Counted from the first letter of the stretch, positions 1 through 10,199 are shown. The stretch is DNA of 64,000 bases from Orobanche coerulescens (GCA_033398695.1 CM065802.1:167519965-167583964), one strand, 5' to 3'. Notes: generated from the sequence alone by a model not told the origin. Made by a program: numbers and translations.

Positions 1-778
1 TTTGAGTACCTCTTTCCATCCCGATCGGATGGACGGTCGGAACGCACTATCCAGACGTTCGAGGACTTGTTGCGTGCTGTGCTCTCGATTGAGTAGTGAG
101 GGAGGAACATTTGCCGCTGATCGAATTCACGTATAACAATAGTTGGCACGCGTCGATTCGGATGGCACCGTATGAGGCACTTTATGGGCGGCGATGTCGA
201 TCACCGATTTGTTGGAATGAGGCGTCCGATTTGGTCGGGACCGAGCCGATGTCGTTTTAGAGACGAGGCGGAAGATAGAATTAATTCGGGAACGGATGTT
301 GGCGCCTGAGTCGGCGTGGTCGTATGCCGACGTCCGTCGTCGACCTTTGGAATTCGAGGTGGGAGACCACGTTTTGCTAAAGGTGTCGCCGACGAAGGGA
401 GTTTTTCGTTTTGGGAAGAAAGGAAAGTTGAGTCCGAGATTTATCGGCCCCTTTGAGATCCTCGAGCGAGTAGGTGGGTTGGCATACCGTTTGGCGTTAC
501 CTCCGGCCTTGAGTCATGTTCATAGCATTTTCATGTTTCCCATTGAGGAAATATGTTAGGATCCTAGTCACGTCATCGATTATGGCGAGATTGATATTGC
601 TGAAGATATTACTTTTGAGGAGCGTCCTTTGAAGATTTTGGAGCATCGTGAGAAACGATTGAGGCATAAGACCATACCTTTGGTCAAGGTGCAGTGGTCG
701 AGACACGGTGTCGAGGAAGCAACTTGGGAAACCGAGGATAGCATGCGTGCTAGGTACCCGGAGTTGTTTGTTTCTTAA
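1..778 (+). pseudogene. Ty3 chromovirus pol 3' end: integrase C-terminus and chromodomain, broken
   Basis: This is the tail of a Ty3/gypsy polyprotein of the Tekay/Del chromovirus type. Frame 1 begins with an integrase segment resembling HPQTDGQSERTIQT (here FPSRSDGRSERTIQ) and stops near 94. Frame 3 then gives [10 protein letters not shown] and [18 protein letters not shown] up to about 260. Frame 2 gives [15 protein letters not shown] and [13 protein letters not shown] (about 296-559). After a stop near 557 the chromodomain follows (VQWSRHGVEEATWETED), ending at TAA 776-778. Integrase inserts the cDNA, and the chromodomain targets insertion in known chromoviruses. At least two frameshifts and several stops show the copy is dead. 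The upstream gag, protease and RT would lie to the left of the window. The downstream polypurine tract and LTR A belong to the same element. Confidence 0.9.
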
Positions 779-813
779 GTTTCGGGACGAAACTTATTTT
801 TAGAGGGGTAGAA
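777..813 (+). other. Pre-PPT stem-loop and polypurine tract of element A
   Basis: An inverted repeat AGTTTCG/CGAAACT with a GGA loop (about 778-794) is followed by the purine-rich TTTAGAGGGGTAGAA, which abuts the LTR at 814. The purine run is the expected primer for plus-strand DNA synthesis. The same stem-loop occurs before the polypurine tracts at 17883, 24931 and 28664. Confidence 0.8.
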
Positions 814-1065
814 TGTAATATCCGTATTTTTCTTTTCCTTGTATTTTCGTTTTTGGTGTATTTCTCGGTCGTAGTGACCCTCGTGTATCTTTCAGTGTGT
901 CCCTCCTGTCAAACTGTTGAACTGTATCCTCGTTGTTGTTGTGCGGAACCGCCGTTTCGGGGTTGCCGTGGATCCATTGCGTATTGTTGGTCCCCAAATA
1001 TTGATTCCCACCATTTTATTCTCCTTCCGGATCATTTTTATCATTTTGGGACCCAAAATGGGGTG

Positions 1066-1355
1066 TGGGCCGCGGCACAAGGTGCGTGCGCCGCGGCACA
1101 CAAATTTCTCCAGATGTTGGTTGGACAATCTGTACTGTCTGCCGCGGCACACCCATCCGGTGCCGCGGCACAGTGCCAGGCCAGTGCCGCGGCACACCTA
1201 TCCGGTGCCGCGGCACACTCGTGTGTTTTCTGCGGCCAAAACCAAACTGTACCGTGTGCCGCGGCACACGCAGGCTGTGCCGCGGCACAACGCGAAAACC
1301 TGGGAGTATTTTCTTGGCCTGTGCCGCGGCACACTTTGGCTGTGCCGCGGCACAC
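1066..1355 (+). promoter_or_regulatory. Paired CCGCGGCAC palindrome array in LTR A
   Basis: Ten copies of a palindrome centred on GTGCCGCGGCAC start at about 1070, 1091, 1142, 1163, 1186, 1208, 1259, 1280, 1323 and 1345. They group as five pairs with 20-22 bp between partners and longer gaps between pairs. Partners can also pair with each other as stem-loops. I see no clear TATA box immediately downstream in this LTR. A promoter/enhancer role is inferred from the equivalent position in LTRs C, D and E. Confidence 0.7.
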
Positions 1356-2002
1356 GAAGCGGTCAATTGTGCAGATTCGTCGTTATTAGACGAAATCGGC
1401 CGGCTTTTCCCCAAGTGTAATCTGCATCGCGAGTAGCGAGAGAGAGGGTATAGAGGGGGAGAGTTCTTCATCCGGGGGTCGATCTTCATCATTTCTTTTC
1501 GGTAGTGAGGCTCGGATAATCAATCTAACGCGCGTTCTACGGATCTTGGTACTTGAATCTCCTAAGGTAATGTTCTAAAACCCTATTTCGATTAATTTGG
1601 GGGTTTTGGGTTTTTCTTCCGATTCGTTCCGTTTTGTTGGTGGATTCATGATGTATACGATTGATATTGTTAGTATCTTTAGTTTCCCTACGGATTCATG
1701 GATATTTTGTGGATTTTTACGGAATCGAGAGGGTTTGGTTGTGGTCCGCCCTCGTTGTTATTTTTGGTACGAATATACATGAATCGTAGGCGGGTTTCCG
1801 GGTGTATTCCATTTCCATAATCGTTTAGAAGTGGTTGTGATTGTGCTATTCGAATCGTTAGGTTCATTCTCGTCGGTTCCTCGTGGTTGTGCTTGATCCT
1901 TCCGTTTCGTTCGTGTCATCGTCTATTTAATCAAGGCAAGTATCCTTATGAACTTACAATCTTGACATAGTAGTTTTGTATGAGAAATTGTGTGTGTGTA
2001 TG

Positions 2003-2136
2003 CTCACTACGGGTTAGACTCGACGGGGTCTCGGTAGGGTTCCACGAAGCTGTGGACCGCGAGCTTGCTTTTAACCACTGTGGGTTAGATCCGACGGGGT
2101 CTCGGCAGGGATCCACGAAGCTGTGGGTCCGCGGTT
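2003..2136 (+). repeat. 71-bp direct duplication in LTR A
   Basis: Two adjacent copies of a segment beginning GGGTTAGAC/T and containing CGACGGGGTCTCGG and CCACGAAGCTGTGG start at about 2011 and 2082. They differ by a few substitutions. I see no coding potential; this looks like a minisatellite-type duplication inside the LTR. Confidence 0.75.
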
Positions 2137-2699
2137 AATTGTGGTGCATTTTTACAAATGTGGTTTGATCATTGGCATCTCCTAAATGAGCGTTTTGGAA
2201 ACTATGATTTCTTGAATTGCATGCATTACTATATGTGTAAGATGTAAGTCGTTCATCCGGTTACTTGTACTAGCGTAATTGCTAACCCCTCCGGGACCCG
2301 TTTTGGGGAAATTCGTTTTATGAATTTCAGGTCAGGTTCATCGAGACGAGCGGGCGCTGGACCAGTACACGGATGACGGCCGTGCGTGATGATGGTGCAC
2401 GAGTGATGTGTTAGTGTCTTTTACCTTTTTGTCTTTTGTGGTTTTGAACTAATAGTTGTACTCGAGTACTTAAGGGGTTCTTGTTCGTTTGAATTGTATT
2501 GTTGCTTATTATGTTGTGTTGGATGATGATGTTATATTGACCGGTTGAACCGGGTGGATTGTTCTGTTTTGCGTCTTTATGACGTGGTGTTATTTTATCG
2601 TTTCTGTGAGTCGTTGTGTATGATGCTGTTCAGCCTGGTGGGTCCCATATAGGGATCCACGGCGCTGTAATATACCTCGGATATCCTGGGGGTGTTACA

Positions 2700-2951
2700 A
2701 CATACCCACTAAAATTATATATACCTTTCAGATTTGAAATCATAAAAAAAACCCATGTGTTTGTTTCTGTTTACATATTGCTGTCTCATGATATTTTTTT
2801 CTCATGTAACTCGAAAAACATATGATGTTCCGTTTTTTTAGAATTTCATCTCACTTCTGCTTTGTATGAAAATTTCGACACGAAGTAATATGTAAGGAAA
2901 TATCTGCAAGTAATCGAGCTACAGAAAATGTCTTTTGAATTCAGAATTTAC
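2700..2951 (-). other. Truncated intron of the TNPA-like gene
   Basis: AT-rich DNA without coding potential lies between the donor at 2951 and the edge of LTR A. It fits the intron into which element A inserted. Confidence 0.5.
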
Positions 2952-3849
2952 CTCCCAAGTAGGGTCCTCACGAGTCTTATTGAATTCTTTCCAATCGTCC
3001 TCCGATATACCATATTTCTCGCAAGGAGACAACCCTTTCGACGGACCATATATATACTCGCCAGTCAAATCAGTCTTAAATTGCCTCCACATCCTGCCAA
3101 TAGACTGCAATGTCTTCGTGCGAAATTGACCAATATTGCTAATTTGACTGACATCAAAGTTGGCCTACATTGACAATTCAAATTGAAACGTTATCAATAA
3201 TACAATTTTAAATTATTTGCTATAATTTAAGTTTTTATAGAATAATTTGATCAAATAATGTTTTTTCATAATTTTTATTTTATTCCAGATTATTTATATT
3301 TAATTCAATTTTTTAAATTATTTTATTTAATTTCAGTTTTTAGAAAATAAATTACTTAAATTAAGGTTTTTTTAAAAAATTTCACTTTTAATCCATATTT
3401 ATATTTAATTCAGTTTTTTAAATTATTTTATTTAATTTCAGTTTTTATAGAATAATTTAATTTAATTTAAGCACAAAGTGAAACACATAATTAATCACAA
3501 AAGTAATGCACGTACCAATACATCCTGCCACAGCATTTCCTTATCGGGCTTGTCCGGTACGTGATTCCATCGATCGTACAATATAGAAACATGATCTTTC
3601 GCATGTTTACCCAAATCCGTACTCAACTTGACTTTGTGCTCGTACTTAAGTTTTCTCCTGACTGGATCGATATCAAGAGGTAGCTTTTTCCCATCTATAC
3701 GCCTTTTGGCCATACTTCTACATCTTGTAGGATTTCTCGATGTAATAGCCTGCGTATGAGGAGAAGCAGCGGAATGAGGAGGAGAATGGCGAGGAGTATG
3801 AGGAGAATGAGAAGGAGAACGAGAAGGATGCCGAGGAGAAGTCATGTGC
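2952..3849 (-). pseudogene. TNPA-like second gene of the CACTA element, two exons, 3' part missing
   Basis: The first recognisable exon (about 3849-3516) has an acceptor TATATAG near 3850, a possible start at 3845 and a proline/serine/arginine/histidine-rich head. A body with KRRIDGKKLPLDID follows, ending WQDVL before donor GTACGT at 3515. The next exon runs 3164-2952 (acceptor ATGTAG, phase 0). It begins ANFDVSQ and carries MWRQFKTDLTGEYIYG and YGISEDDWKEF, then a donor GGTAAAT at 2951. This is the conserved region of plant En/Spm second proteins ('plant transposase, Ptta/En/Spm'), which bind subterminal repeats in the best-studied elements. The next exon is not present: about 250 bp of intron is followed by LTR A. 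Both exons are open, so loss is by retrotransposon insertion. Confidence 0.75.
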
Positions 3850-5309
3850 CTATATAGACAAATGAAAATATTGTCAAACACAACATAAACCAAAAAAATG
3901 ATATTTGTCAAACACAACATACACCAATAATATTTTTTGTTTGAAAAACTCTCTGTCAAAAAACTAATACTTGTCAAACACAACAGTAATACTTTTTTTT
4001 TTGAAAAACTCTGTCAAAAAACTAATACTTGTGGATGAAGTACCATACGCTTCAGTCCTTCCTTAAACTAATACTTGTGGATGAAGTACAAATACCCTCG
4101 TGAGTCGTGATAAATTATAATAGAGTTTTTGTATATTTTCACAAGGTATCCCCCTCGATTAAAAATAGAATCCACATGTCAAGGAAATACTTGCAATTTT
4201 GCAAGAAAAATGAGTTTTTAGCTATTCAGGCTAAACTTCAATAGTATTCAGGCTAAACTTCAATAGAATTAGAAATTACCTTCACAACTGCTGGCTCTCA
4301 GACAAAGTTAGCAAATGAATCAGCAATTCCACCAGTGTTGATGTCTACACAATAAGACGCACCCTCCCCTGTTTATAATTTGAATTCCGTCAATAAAAGA
4401 CACCATTTTTACATTAGAGAAAGTCAAATGGAAACACCAATAGAAACATTCAACATTAGAATAAAAACGACTAGTAAATATCGACAAAGACATCTCAGCG
4501 TTATTAGCAATCCTGATCACCAATTTCGCCTGCGAAGACCATAGAGCAAGTAGATATCCAAGAAGATAGAGGCTAACCAGATGGTAGTGCATGCTTTGGT
4601 CTTAGTTTGTTTAAGACATCAGTTGCATCAAAACCAGCATTATCACAGAGTTGTCGTGGGATAACCTGTAGCAAGCCAACAAACACTCGGCTGTTATATA
4701 TTGTGGCTACCACATAAGGAGCATCCAGCCAAGACAACTATCGGCATTCAATCTGATAATAAAGCCTAAAGCACTCAATCATAAAACCATATTATAAGAA
4801 TGAGATAGAGAAAAGAACTATAGCAGCAACATAATTTTCCACTTGCATTCAGAAAACAATTTCATTCAGATAAATGATATTACCAGAAAAAAAAAGAGGA
4901 CGAGATTCACCTCAAAGATCTACCACTCAAAACAAACCCATGTACCGACTGAATACACCGGACTGCTTCCTCCTCCTTTGAATATGTTATATATCTATTC
5001 CCAAAAATAGAACCCAAAGAAAAAGGGAAAATAGATAATGGAAATAAGTAAATAACAAGATGTAGAAATGACTAAAAAGTAAAATTATGTCATTACAGTA
5101 TGGCGACGAGATATACATACACCATGTATGATGCGATAAGTATTAGTTTTTTGACAAGTATTAGTTTTTGACAAAGAGTTTTTAAGTGAACACCTACTCA
5201 CTTTATAAGAGGAGAATAAATTAATTCGGTTAGACTTAGAATGAGAACAAAAATGACATATGTATCTATGCAAAACTTAGATGTATTCGTTCATGTACCT
5301 GATTTTTAT
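3850..5309. repeat. Spacer between the two CACTA genes with inverted and direct repeats
   Basis: Near 3943-4030 the words AAAAACTCT, GTCAAAAAACTAATACTTGT and ACTAATACTTGTGGATGAAG recur, the last again at 4069-4092. Their reverse complement lies at about 5139-5189 (AAGTATTAG...GACAAAGAGTTTTT). The region 4100-5090 is AT-rich, and I see no coding region in it. It holds the two genes' flanks and possibly a small inserted element bounded by the inverted repeats. Confidence 0.45.
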
Positions 5310-8300
5310 TTATCTTTTGAGATCATAGTTCTCCCATAAACCTTCATCATGGTCATTTCGAATGGCATGTATGTCGTCAGCTTCATTTTCTTCAACGATA
5401 GTGGGTAACCGTGTTGACAAAGGAATAAATTCACAATTGTCAAACGTTGATTCTTCAGTTTCATTCATATCCACACTTCTACCAGGAATAACCACGGACA
5501 ATCTTTCATTACATGGATCGTTGACATAGAACACCTGTTTTGATTGGTGTGCCATGATAAAAGGCTCGTCTTTGTAAGCTACCTTGTGAAGATCTACCAA
5601 AGTAAATCCTAACTCATCGGTTTCCACACCCGTATTATTATCAGCCCACTTGCACTTAAACACAGGCACTCTAAACTTAACATAATCAAGTTCCCAGATC
5701 TCTTCTATAACTCCATAGTAACTCGTCGATGCCAAAACTGGGTTTTTGTCTTTTGAGCTTGAAAAGTGCATAGACTCGGCTTGAAGAGTAACTCCACTAT
5801 TTTGAACCGTACTCTTGCATCTTGTGACTTTGTATAGAATGAGTACTTATTAATATCGTATCCACTCCAAGTTACGACATCAGATTTGGGTCCGTAATCT
5901 AGCCATTGTAATGTTTCAGATGCACTGCTAGAAATTTGTTCCTTAAACCATCTCAAGAAAGTCTTATTATGTTCGATCAACAACCATTTTTCACTCATTC
6001 GGGGATTCTTTATCTTCAAATGATTCTTGTGAGCTGACAAGTAGGGAAGAACATCATCAGTGTTATTCAAAATGTACAAATGTGCTTGAAGCACCTCATC
6101 TCGACTCTTGGTTACAACTTTAACACCTCGTGTACCATTTCCTCTAATTCTATCCTCATGTCGAGACTTAGGAAGCCCTACAGATTCCACTTGTGACATG
6201 TAATCTGTGCCAAACTCGATAGCTTCTTCTGCAATGTACCTCTCCACAATAGATGCTTCCGGACGAAATGGGTTTTTGGTATACCCTTTGAAAATCTTCA
6301 TGTATCGCTCAATGGGGTACATCCATCTCAAATAAACAGGGCCAAACTCTTCAATCTCTCTAACTAGATGGACAAGTAAGTGAACCATGATATCTAAAAA
6401 AGGAGGAAAATACATCTCCAATTGGCATAAGATAACAACAGCCTCATTTTTCCACTCATCCAAAACTAGAGGATCTATCACTTTGCTACACATAGCATTG
6501 AAAAAAAAGCACAAGCGAGTTATGACATGCCTCACTTTTTTAGGCAAAACATCACGTATAGCAACTGCTAGAAGTTGTTGCATCAAGACATGACAGTCAT
6601 GGGACTTTAAGCCAACCAATTTAAGAGTTTGCAACGACACAAGACTCTTAATATTTGAAGAGTAACTTTGTGGCACTTTAATGCCTTGTAAACATTTACA
6701 AAAGCTGATTTTCTCCCTTTTGATAAAGTATAACATGCTGGGGGAGATAAGTTCGTTTACCAATTGATTGCGGATGCAACTGAGGATGAATACCCATATC
6801 CTCTAGGTCTAGACGAGCCTGGACACCATCTTTTGTTTTGTCTTTAATATTGAGAAGTGTGCCGATCACACTATCGCACACATTTTTTTCCACATGCATA
6901 ACATCTATGCAATGTCTAACATCTAGTTTGCTCCAGTATGGAAGATCAAAGAATATGGACCTCTTCTTCCATATATTTGTCGCAACGGACTTTTTTGTAG
7001 CTTTCCCAAACACAGTATTGATATTCTTAACACGATCGTAAACTTGCTCACCTGTTAATGGTATCGGTGCAAATCCCTCTTCCTGGAAACCATTAAAAGC
7101 TTTTCTCAATCTACGATATGGGTGATGGCGCTTGAGAAACCTCCGATGTTGAGTGTAAACTGTTTTTTTTTCGTGTTTCAACTGAACGTAACTTGTGTTT
7201 TCTTCACATATAGGACATGCATGATGCCCCTTCACACTATACCCGCTCAAGTTTCCATATGCCGGAAAGTCATTAATGGTACAAAATAACATTGCACGTA
7301 GCTTGAAACTTTGTTGGTGGTACCCATCAAACACGTCAACCCCTTCATCCCACATCATTTTCAAATCATCAATCAACGGACTTAGATAAACATCTATGTC
7401 ATTTCCTGGTTGTTTTGGGCCTGAAATCATCATTGACAACATAACATATCTCCGCTTCATACATAACCAATGAGGCAAATTATAGATCACAAGTAGGACG
7501 GGCCATGAGCTATGCTTAGTACTTAAATTACCAAACGGATTCATCCCATCTGTGGCAAGTCCAAGCCTAAGGATTCTTGCCTCACCCCCATAATCCGGAA
7601 ATAAATGATCTATTTTCTTCCACTGTACAGAATCAGCAGGATGACGAATTAGTCCGTCGCATTTTCTCCCTTTTGCGTGCCATATGAGATTCTTTGCGTC
7701 ATCCTTATTAGCAAACAGTCGCTTGAACTTTGGAATAATTGGAAGATACCAAAACACCTTCGCTGGAGGCCCTCGTTGTGTGCTCTCTCCATCACTAGAA
7801 TCATCATGCTTCACTTTGTAGCGTGATGCCCCGCACCTAGGACACTTATGCAATAATTCAAACTCTTTTCGGTACAATATGCAATCATTAGGGCAGGCGT
7901 GTATTTTCTTATACGATAAACCCATCGTACACAAAACCTTCTTCGCCTCATAAGTACGGTTAGGCAATTTATTACCTTCTTGAAGTATCTCCTGTATCAA
8001 CTCTAGTAATTCGGTGAAACTTTTATCACTCCACCCATTTTTTGCTTTCACATTAACCAACTTCAACACGGCAGACAAGCGTGTAAAATTTTTACAACCC
8101 GGATATAAAGGAGTCTCTGAATCACTTTTCAATGCATCATAAACATGCGCTCGTCGGAATGATTCTTCTCCAACATCACGAATCATGTCTTCAAATTGAT
8201 CACCATCTATATCTACGTGTGTGTCTTCAGTTGGAATGTCTACTAGTTCGCCATGCCATATCCAAATCGTATAGTTTGTATTTATTCCCTCACAATTAAG

Positions 8301-8474
8301 ATGTTCACAAACAATGTCAGCTTCATGTCGTCTCCCGTTCATACACTTGACACAAGGGCAAAAATATCTTTCATCGGGTTCCGGGCGATTTTGTCGGGCG
8401 AACTCAAGAAATTGTTCGATTCCATTATCATACTCATCACTGTTACGACTTGCATTCATCCAACTTCGATCCAT
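5310..8474 (-). pseudogene. CACTA TNP2-family transposase gene, frameshifted
   Basis: Reading from 8474, the protein opens MDRSWMNASRNSDEY with a cysteine-rich transposase-associated domain (residues about 1-75, CPCVKC). The TNP2 domain follows (about 180-420), with LATDGMNPFGN, the conserved SGYSVKGHHACPICEE and the acidic block IDVMHVEKN. After about 6770 comes a DUF4218-like region (EMYFPPFLDIMVHLLVHLV, YMKIFKGY), then a DUF4216-like C-terminus (SYYGVIEEIWELDY) ending at 5310. TNP2 proteins cut and join CACTA ends in the nucleus. Three frame changes break it: two single-base losses about 25 nt apart at about 6700-6750 (in a C run and an A run), and another at about 5811-5822. Otherwise the domains are complete and in order, as in plant TNP2 genes, so decay looks recent. 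The start at 8474 fits the family N-terminus. Confidence 0.9.
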
Positions 8475-9640
8475 TTTTCTTATTTTCTGTTGTACACATA
8501 GTGAAATTCAATTTGCAATTCATTTAGTTAGAACCAACCACATTTAGTGTTATTTTAATCTTCTACCAAAAACATACAACTATTATTGCTATTAATATAC
8601 TATGACATCTCACTATTTTATAAAGACCGTCACCTTTTCCTGCATTAACTATTGGGAGAAGATCCTTAAGATGAAAGTTAACATCTATCCCAAAGGGAGA
8701 AGATCCTTAAGAAGTTAACCACATCTATCCCAACGTAATTCATGCTTTAAAAGGTAACAGACAAAAACTGAAAGACACACAAGAGTAATCACGATATCCT
8801 CGTCGACCATATAGTAGATATACCTTTATTTTAGAACATACTTTTAATTGCAGCACGAGATATACCATATAGTAAATTAAAAGGTCTTGTATCCTCTCTT
8901 CCTCACTCAGTTATGGCATCCATTTTAAAAAAAATTCTTAAGATATCATTATGCTATAATCTCTTTCTTACGAAGGTAGCGACAGACATCCAAAGCAAAA
9001 CTTTGCCACTTTGAGATAGTTTCATTATGCTATAATCTCCTACAAAACAGATTTCTTTCATAGTTTCATGAATATACACTTTGAGGTGTCAAGGAATACG
9101 AGCACCTCAAAGTGTACACCCAACTCAGAACCCTCAAAGTGAATATCCCATTAATGAAAGCAAAAAAACGACAGGCCATACTTCTAATTACCAATCCAAT
9201 GCTCTTGTTTGTCAAAACAATTGAACAGAAACTAAAAAAATCAACATACAAGGAAAAAAAGCAAGAAAATGGGCAGGGTGGGCGGCGGAAGGTAGCTGCG
9301 GCCGCCGATGGGGATGGTGAATTTAGAACCGAAGGAGAAAAGGAGCTTAAAAATAAGGGAAGAATGAGTTCTAATAAAATTAAATAAAAATAAATACCTG
9401 TAGGAGAGACAGAGATGGCAGCGGCCGGAGAGAGAGAGAGGTCGCAGCGGCGATTCGGGTGTGGTAGAACAGCGAATCATTTGTCGTCCCAAAAAATCGA
9501 TTTGTTTGTCGTCCCAAAAAATCGAGATGCCGGACAACAGCGACCGGAAGGGCGGTTTCGTTTTGGGTAACTCAGGAACGACTACCAAAGCCGATGCGGA
9601 GGAAGAAAGGTTTTGGTACAGAGGCGGAGGAAGAAAGAAA
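8475..9640 (-). other. CACTA 5' flank upstream of TNP2
   Basis: This is non-coding DNA between the transposase start and the subterminal repeats. It includes a palindromic-looking stretch with CACCTCAAAGTGTACACC near 9102-9120 and an A/G-rich then G/C-rich segment at 9240-9620. It probably holds the transposase promoter and leader, but I can assign no promoter box with confidence. Confidence 0.35.
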
Positions 9641-9654
9641 AATAAAACCCCGAA

Positions 9655-10045
9655 CCGTTCTTAATGATAAAACAACAGCGGTTGTTTTAAAAACCGCTAT
9701 TAAATGTATTTTATGTTTAACAGCGGTTCTCAACAAAACCGCTGTTAACTATATATTTTTTTTTTTTGAAAAAAATTCACAGCGGTTATTGTATAAACCG
9801 CTGTTAGTTGTCAAATTTAACATCGGTTTTCCTTAACAACCGATGTTAAATTGCAAGTTCCTTTTTTTTTTAATTTTTCGGGATAAATTTAACATCGGTT
9901 ATTATAAAACCGCTGTTAAGTGCCTATTTTAACATCGGTTATATTAATAACCTCTGTTAATTTATTGCACACTATTTACATGTATGCCACCGCGTCATTT
10001 TAGCAGCGGTTTTCGAACAACCGCTGTTAAAAGGGCGCTGTTAAA
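9655..10045 (-). repeat. CACTA subterminal repeats (AACAGCGGTT family)
   Basis: At least ten copies of AACAGCGGTT, its reverse complement AACCGCTGTT, or the variant AACATCGGTT occur here, often as inverted pairs facing each other (for example 9672-9705, 9720-9748, 9780-9805, 9892-9918 and 10003-10030). In studied CACTA elements such repeats bind the second element-encoded protein. Here they are the best-preserved part of the element. Confidence 0.85.
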
Positions 10046-10051
10046 GGCTAG

Positions 10052-10064
10052 TTTTGTAGTAGTG
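10052..10064 (-). repeat. CACTA terminal inverted repeat (right end)
   Basis: TTTTGTAGTAGTG on the plus strand is the reverse complement of CACTACTACAAAA. It is followed by TGC, the presumed 3-bp target duplication. The partner end is outside the window. Confidence 0.9.
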
Positions 10065-10199
10065 TGCATGCAAACTTGTATTTGGATTTTCAGTTGGGTC
10101 GTTTACTCCATCGGGTGCGGAGTACGTAATGCCTATGATAGAGGGAAAATAAAATTGAGAGATTGAGGTAAGAAAAGAGAGAGCCGGTACGCAAGATAT

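Larger units (their letters stand above)
814..2699 (+). repeat. LTR A: 3' LTR of a Tekay-type Ty3 element (1886 bp)
   Basis: The LTR begins TGTAATATCC directly after the polypurine tract and ends GGGGGTGTTACA, so it has TG...CA ends. No primer-binding site follows, which marks it as the 3' LTR; CACTA DNA resumes at 2700. Inside are ten CCGCGGCAC palindromes (1070-1355), a possible splice donor AAGGTAAT near 1564, a 71-bp direct duplication (about 2003-2136), a possible acceptor TTTCAGGT near 2326, a stem-loop at 2638-2660, and a terminal TGTAATA/TGTTACA pairing (2666-2699). It is related to, but clearly diverged from, the LTRs of element C. Confidence 0.88.
2700..10064 (-). mobile_element. 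CACTA (En/Spm-type) DNA transposon, left end displaced by Ty3 element A
   Basis: The right end reads, on the minus strand, CACTACTACAAAA (10064-10052), the classic CACTA terminus, followed outside by TGC, the likely 3-bp target duplication. Inward are many inverted and direct AACAGCGGTT subterminal repeats, then a TNP2 transposase gene (8474-5310) and a TNPA-like gene (3849-2952), both on the minus strand. No matching terminus lies between 2700 and 2900. The left half is therefore probably beyond Ty3 element A, which inserted inside the transposon. The transposase is frameshifted, so this copy is non-autonomous. Confidence 0.88.

Noticed and set aside
853..1492. Several overlapping open frames of 100-178 codons on both strands
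   Set aside because: They cross the CCGCGGCAC array, whose GC-rich palindromes lack stop codons in all frames. The peptides are repeats of Ala-Ala-His or Arg-Gly-Thr and have no protein character.
2704..2712. CCCACTAAAA as a left CACTA terminus
   Set aside because: It matches only the first few bases of CACTACTACAAAA, has no subterminal repeats beside it, and lies inside the intron of the second gene.
4320..4592. 90-codon minus-strand frame in the CACTA spacer
   Set aside because: Low-complexity, hydrophobic composition, no family resemblance, and no splice or start context.
10090..10123. Possible Helitron 3' end: ACTCC/GGAGT hairpin followed on the minus strand by CTGA
   Set aside because: The stem is only 5 bp and the base after CTGA is A, not the T expected for Helitron insertion between A and T. 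It could be chance, so no terminus was annotated.
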